Under the pieces are notes generated by a model that was given only the letters and a program-made list of their open reading frames with translations, was not told the origin of the DNA and ran no database searches. This document shows, in pieces, positions 60,192 through 64,000 of a DNA stretch of 64,000 nt; the stretch's first letter is position 1, and every line of letters begins with the position of its first letter. The translations under genes were made by a program, and so were the position numbers. Source of the stretch: Paludibacteraceae bacterium (GTDB lineage Bacteria > Bacteroidota > Bacteroidia > Bacteroidales > Paludibacteraceae); NCBI GenBank assembly GCA_017527495.1, contig JAFXPY010000033.1:62001-126000 (forward strand). Reading direction: 5' to 3'.

Positions 60192-62378
60192 ATGAATAAT
60201 CGTTTTGTTGCATTAGGTAAGGCCACAAGTCGCCAACCAATACCCTTTGAGGCTCCCAAGGGGAAGGTGAAGGACTATTTTGCTCAGGATGTGTTCACTC
60301 GTGAGCGTATGAAGGAATATATAGCCGACACTGTTTTAGAGCAGTTGTTTGATGCCGTGGACAATGGTCGGACTATAAGTCGTGAAATAGCCAATAGTGT
60401 TGCTATAGGTATGCGTAAATGGGCGATGGACCATGGAGCGACCCACTATACTCACTGGTTTCAACCTTTGACCGGTGGTACGGCAGAGAAACACGATGCT
60501 TTTTTCAATCTCAAGAGTGATGGTTCTTTTATAGAAGAATTTTCAGGTAGTGCGCTTTATCAGCAAGAGCCCGATGCCTCGTCTTTTCCGAGTGGCGGTA
60601 TTCGTAACACCTTTGAGGCTCGCGGTTATTCTGCATGGGATCCTTCTTCGCCTGTCTTTGTTATTGGTGATACGCTGTGTATCCCGACTATTTTTGTTGC
60701 TTATACAGGCGAAGCCTTAGACTATAAAACTCCATTGATTCGTTCTACTGCGGCCTTGTGTAAGGCGGCTCGTGAGGTATGTTGGTATTTTGATAAGGGA
60801 GTTCGTCATGTGCATGCCAATTTGGGTTGGGAACAAGAGTATTTCCTCGTAGATGCTGATTTGTATGCAGCTCGTCCTGATCTTATGCTCACGGGCAGAA
60901 CGCTGATGGGGCATTTAAGCGCAAAAAACCAACAGCTTGAAGATCATTATTTCGGTGCGATACCTGAGCGTGTACTTGCTTTTATGACTGAGCTTGAATA
61001 CGAAGCTTTGAAAGCCGGTGTTCCCGTCAAGACGCGTCACAACGAAGTAGCTCCTAACCAATTTGAGATGGCTCCTGTCTTTGAAGATGTCAATTTGGCA
61101 AGCGACCACAATCTTCTGGTAATGTCAATCATGGAGCGTGTTGCACGCAAACATCATTTCCGTGTGTTGCTGCATGAAAAACCGTATGCAAGTGTTAATG
61201 GTAGTGGTAAGCACTGCAATTGGTCGTTGCAAACCAACACGGGTGTTAATCTCTTGGCACCGGGCAAAAATCCATATACTAATCTGCAATTTGTAACTTT
61301 CTTAGTTAATGTCTTGATGGCGGTATATAAATACAATGGTTTGTTGAAGGCATCAATCTCGTCAGCAACAAATGAGCACCGCCTTGGTGCGAATGAGGCA
61401 CCTCCTGCAATAATATCAGTATTCGTCGGAAAGCAGATAACAGAAGTATTAGATAAATTGGAGAAAGCGTCTGTTGACAAAGGTATCATCATCAATGCAA
61501 AGAAAGAAATGAAGCTTGGCGTTGCAAACATACCTGAGATATTGCTCGACAATACAGATCGAAATCGTACATCGCCTTTTGCCTTTACCGGTAACAGATT
61601 TGAGTTTCGTGCAGTTGGTTCGAGTGCCAACTGTGGAGCTGCGATGTTGGCTCTGAATGCGGCTGTGGCAGAGCAATTGACCCTGTTCAAGCAAGAGGTT
61701 GATGGCAGAATTGCCAAAGGCGAGCCAAAGGAACAAGCCTTATTTGCTGTGATAAAAAAATATATCATAACGAGTAAACCTATTCATTTTGAGGGAAACG
61801 GCTATTCTGACGAGTGGCGAGCAGAAGCGCAAAAGCGCGGGCTGGATTGCGAAACGAGTGTGCCTAAGATATTTGATAGATACCTTGCGTCTGAAGTCGT
61901 TAATATGTTTGATGCAACAGGTGTTTTGACAAAGGCTGAGTTGGAGTCGCGTTGTGAAGTAAAGTGGGAGACATATTCAAAGAAAGTGCAGATTGAAAGC
62001 CGTGTTTTGGGTGATTTAGTTATCAATCATGTGCTGCCGGCTGCAAAACGTTATCAAACTATGTTGTTGCAAAATGTGCTGGCTGTCAAACAGGTGTTTT
62101 CGGAACGTGAAGTTGAATCACTCAACGAACAAGACTATACAATTATTCGCCGAATAGAAAAACATTCAGGCGAGATAATCAGTTGTGTTGACAAAATGAC
62201 AGCAGCTCGGCATGAAGCTAATCGTATTGAAAGCGAACGAGGAAAAGCTATCGCATATCACGACACAATCTTGCCTCTTATGGCTGAAATACGAGAACAT
62301 GTTGACGAGCTTGAAATGATTGTTGATGACGAGCTTTGGACTCTTCCAAAATATAGGGAATTACTTTTTGTCCGTTAA
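60192..62378 (+). CDS. glnN: glutamine synthetase type III
   Basis: 728 aa from the ATG at 60192 (MNNRFVALGKATSRQPI), matching the usual length of GSIII. Makes glutamine from glutamate, ammonia and ATP as a large homo-oligomer. Characteristic blocks are MRKWAMDHGATHYTHWFQPLTGGTAEKHD (in part: ATHYTHWFQPLTGGTAEKHD), FPSGGIRNTFEARGYSAWDP, NEVAPNQFEMAPVFEDVN and NGSGKHCNWSLQTNTG. NRTSPFAFTGNRFEFRAVGS follows. GSIII is the typical Bacteroidales enzyme. It is followed 56 nt later by glmS, whose substrate is glutamine. Confidence 0.97.
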   Translation: MNNRFVALGKATSRQPIPFEAPKGKVKDYFAQDVFTRERMKEYIADTVLEQLFDAVDNGRTISREIANSVAIGMRKWAMDHGATHYTHWFQPLTGGTAEKHDAFFNLKSDGSFIEEFSGSALYQQEPDASSFPSGGIRNTFEARGYSAWDPSSPVFVIGDTLCIPTIFVAYTGEALDYKTPLIRSTAALCKAAREVCWYFDKGVRHVHANLGWEQEYFLVDADLYAARPDLMLTGRTLMGHLSAKNQQLEDHYFGAIPERVLAFMTELEYEALKAGVPVKTRHNEVAPNQFEMAPVFEDVNLASDHNLLVMSIMERVARKHHFRVLLHEKPYASVNGSGKHCNWSLQTNTGVNLLAPGKNPYTNLQFVTFLVNVLMAVYKYNGLLKASISSATNEHRLGANEAPPAIISVFVGKQITEVLDKLEKASVDKGIIINAKKEMKLGVANIPEILLDNTDRNRTSPFAFTGNRFEFRAVGSSANCGAAMLALNAAVAEQLTLFKQEVDGRIAKGEPKEQALFAVIKKYIITSKPIHFEGNGYSDEWRAEAQKRGLDCETSVPKIFDRYLASEVVNMFDATGVLTKAELESRCEVKWETYSKKVQIESRVLGDLVINHVLPAAKRYQTMLLQNVLAVKQVFSEREVESLNEQDYTIIRRIEKHSGEIISCVDKMTAARHEANRIESERGKAIAYHDTILPLMAEIREHVDELEMIVDDELWTLPKYRELLFVR

Positions 62379-62381
62379 GAA

Positions 62382-62425
62382 AACAGGTAAATCGTAAATA
62401 GGTAAATCGTAAATAGTTAAATGAG
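62382..62425 (+). repeat. short tandem repeat between glnN and glmS
   Basis: AGGTAAATCGTAAAT occurs about two and a half times in the 56-nt spacer. Confidence 0.5.
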
Positions 62426-62434
62426 AAAATTATT

Positions 62435-64000
62435 ATGTGTGGAATAGTTGGTTATGTCGGCAAGCGTGACGCTTTTCAAGTGTTGATAAAAGGTCTTCAC
62501 CGTTTGGAATATCGTGGATATGATAGTGCAGGAGTGGCACTGATCAATAAATCAGGCGATTTGAATGTATATAAAACAAAGGGTAAGGTTGCGGATTTGG
62601 AAGCTTCTATTGTAGGCAAAGATATATCAGGGACGATAGGAATTGCTCATACGCGATGGGCAACTCATGGCGAACCCAATCAGCAAAATGCTCACCCTCA
62701 TTATTCAGAAACTGAAAATCTTGCCATAATACATAATGGTATTATAGAAAACTATGCTGTTTTGAAACAAGGCTTGATGGAACATGGCTATACTTTCAGG
62801 AGTCAGACCGATACTGAAGTCTTGGTGCAGTTGATTGAGTTTACACAACTGCAATCACAAACCGACTTAGAAACTGCTGTTCAATTGGCTTTAAATCAGG
62901 TTGTAGGAGCATACGCAATTGCCGTTTTAGACAAGCGTAATCCTGATTTGATTATAGCTGCGCGAAAGTCGTCGCCTTTGGTCGTAGGGATTGGTGACGA
63001 TGAGTTTTTTCTTGCTTCTGATGCGACACCTATAGTGGAATATACCGACAAAGTTATCTATCTTGACGATGAAGATATAGTGCGACTTGAGAGAGGAAAA
63101 GGTGTTAGTGTTAAGACTCTGCATAATGTTGAAAAAACTCCTGAGATTAAGAAGTTGGAACTTACACTATCTCAAATAGAAAAAGGTGGTTACCCGCATT
63201 TTATGCTCAAAGAAATCTTTGAACAGCCTACAACACTTGCAACGTCTATGCGTGGGCGTGTGAATGTGGAAAAAAGCAATATCACCGTGGCGGGTTTTAT
63301 CGACAATAAGGACAAATTTGTCAATGCAAAGCGTATCATAATCACTGCTTGTGGCACATCATGGCATGCCGGTTTGATAGCCATGTATGCAATTGAAGAA
63401 TTTGCTCACATACCTGTAGAGGTGGAGTATTCTTCCGAGTTCCGTTATCGCAAGCCGGTTATAAACGAGGGCGATGTGGTTATTGCTATATCTCAATCTG
63501 GTGAGACGGCCGACACCTTGGCTGCTGTTGAATTGGCAAAGAGTAAGGGAGCCTTTATTTTTGGTATATGCAATGTAGTAGGCTCGTCAATACCGCGCGC
63601 TGCCCATTCGGGTTGCTATACCCATGTCGGACCGGAGATAGGTGTTGCTTCAACAAAGGCTTTTACTGCTCAAGTAACAGTGCTCACAATGTTGGCTTTG
63701 ATGATAGGTCGGGAAAAAGGAACACTGACGCAACAACAATATCTCAATTTGACAAAAGAGTTGGGTAATGTGCCTCAAAAGATAGAAAAAATATTAGAAC
63801 AAAATGCTCATATAGAGCAAATTGCAGAAAAATACAAAGATGCGCTCAATTGTTTATATTTAGGTCGTGGCTATAACTATCCTGTGGCACTTGAAGGAGC
63901 ACTGAAACTCAAAGAAATAAGCTATATCCATGCGGAAGGTTATCCTGCGGCAGAAATGAAACACGGACCAATAGCCTTGATATCAGAAGGTATGCCTGTT
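62435..64000 (+). CDS. glmS: glutamine-fructose-6-phosphate aminotransferase (isomerising), 3' end outside window
   Basis: 522 codons are open to the window edge, out of about 610 expected. Converts fructose-6-phosphate and glutamine to glucosamine-6-phosphate, the first step to peptidoglycan and LPS amino sugars. The N-terminal class II glutaminase domain opens MCGIVGYVGKRDA (nucleophile Cys2), with RLEYRGYDSAG, HTRWATHGEPN and IHNGIIENY. The two SIS domains follow: ITACGTSWHAG and ISQSGETADTL in the first, YLGRGYNYPVALEGALKLKE in the second. HAEGYPAAEMKHGPIALI precedes the edge. Read by direct translation from the ATG at 62435. Confidence 0.97.
   Translation, partial: MCGIVGYVGKRDAFQVLIKGLHRLEYRGYDSAGVALINKSGDLNVYKTKGKVADLEASIVGKDISGTIGIAHTRWATHGEPNQQNAHPHYSETENLAIIHNGIIENYAVLKQGLMEHGYTFRSQTDTEVLVQLIEFTQLQSQTDLETAVQLALNQVVGAYAIAVLDKRNPDLIIAARKSSPLVVGIGDDEFFLASDATPIVEYTDKVIYLDDEDIVRLERGKGVSVKTLHNVEKTPEIKKLELTLSQIEKGGYPHFMLKEIFEQPTTLATSMRGRVNVEKSNITVAGFIDNKDKFVNAKRIIITACGTSWHAGLIAMYAIEEFAHIPVEVEYSSEFRYRKPVINEGDVVIAISQSGETADTLAAVELAKSKGAFIFGICNVVGSSIPRAAHSGCYTHVGPEIGVASTKAFTAQVTVLTMLALMIGREKGTLTQQQYLNLTKELGNVPQKIEKILEQNAHIEQIAEKYKDALNCLYLGRGYNYPVALEGALKLKEISYIHAEGYPAAEMKHGPIALISEGMPV

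Overview
The window looks like a chromosome segment from the order Bacteroidales. The evidence is type IX secretion (T9SS) C-terminal sorting tails, a GSIII-type glutamine synthetase, an ATP-dependent PEP carboxykinase, PorT-like outer-membrane barrels, and promoters of the Bacteroidetes form TTTG-N19-21-TAnnTTTG. I read such promoters upstream of ten genes or operons. The abundance of giant InlB-repeat/T9SS proteins suggests a gut- or rumen-type lineage, but I cannot name a genus. No rRNA, tRNA or CRISPR array was recognised.

Layout. 1-2102: the end of a beta-barrel protein gene and dgt, convergent on a shared terminator. 2159-12107 (minus): a two-gene unit made of a 3059-aa T9SS surface protein and a small Gly-rich protein with a PLGNG/TM/basic tail. 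12284-14751: a PIN toxin-antitoxin pair between two hairpin repeats, then a truncated third copy of the giant-protein N-terminus. 14752-16550 and 21142-22711: gene-poor stretches with a MITE-like element (two of its three copies), a decayed AAA ATPase gene, a 51-bp inverted repeat and two promoters with no evident gene. 16552-21065: a lipoprotein gene and a divergent Big_2-repeat T9SS protein gene. 22712-25853: two AAA/DUF4143-type ATPase genes. 26431-29353: an accessory cassette of a DUF6530-like protein, a P-loop/metallo-beta-lactamase fusion, a caspase/CHAT-like His-Cys protein and a 57-residue zinc-ribbon-like protein. 29522-42765 (plus): a second copy of the giant/Gly-rich unit, inverted relative to the first. 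42757-46626 (minus): LMW phosphatase, DUF4832 lipoprotein and pckA. 47212-57183 (minus): nine tightly packed genes (S41 protease, metallophosphatase, mutL, small membrane protein, DUF4861, kduD, kduI, barrel protein, LysM protein). 57352-64000 (plus): ldcA, phosphoethanolamine transferase, glnN and the start of glmS.

How it fits together. The flanks are housekeeping: nucleotide pool, gluconeogenesis, envelope, uronate catabolism, nitrogen and amino-sugar metabolism. The centre (about 2-43 kb) is variable. Two nearly identical giant-adhesin units face away from each other as a multi-kilobase inverted repeat, and a truncated copy supplies direct repeats, so recombination could shuffle N-termini or invert the segment. 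An 11-bp tandem repeat sits in the first codons of the second giant gene. Inside this island lie a toxin-antitoxin pair, AAA/DUF4143 ATPases and the P-loop/MBL plus caspase-like cassette, which is the best candidate here for an undescribed conflict or defence system.
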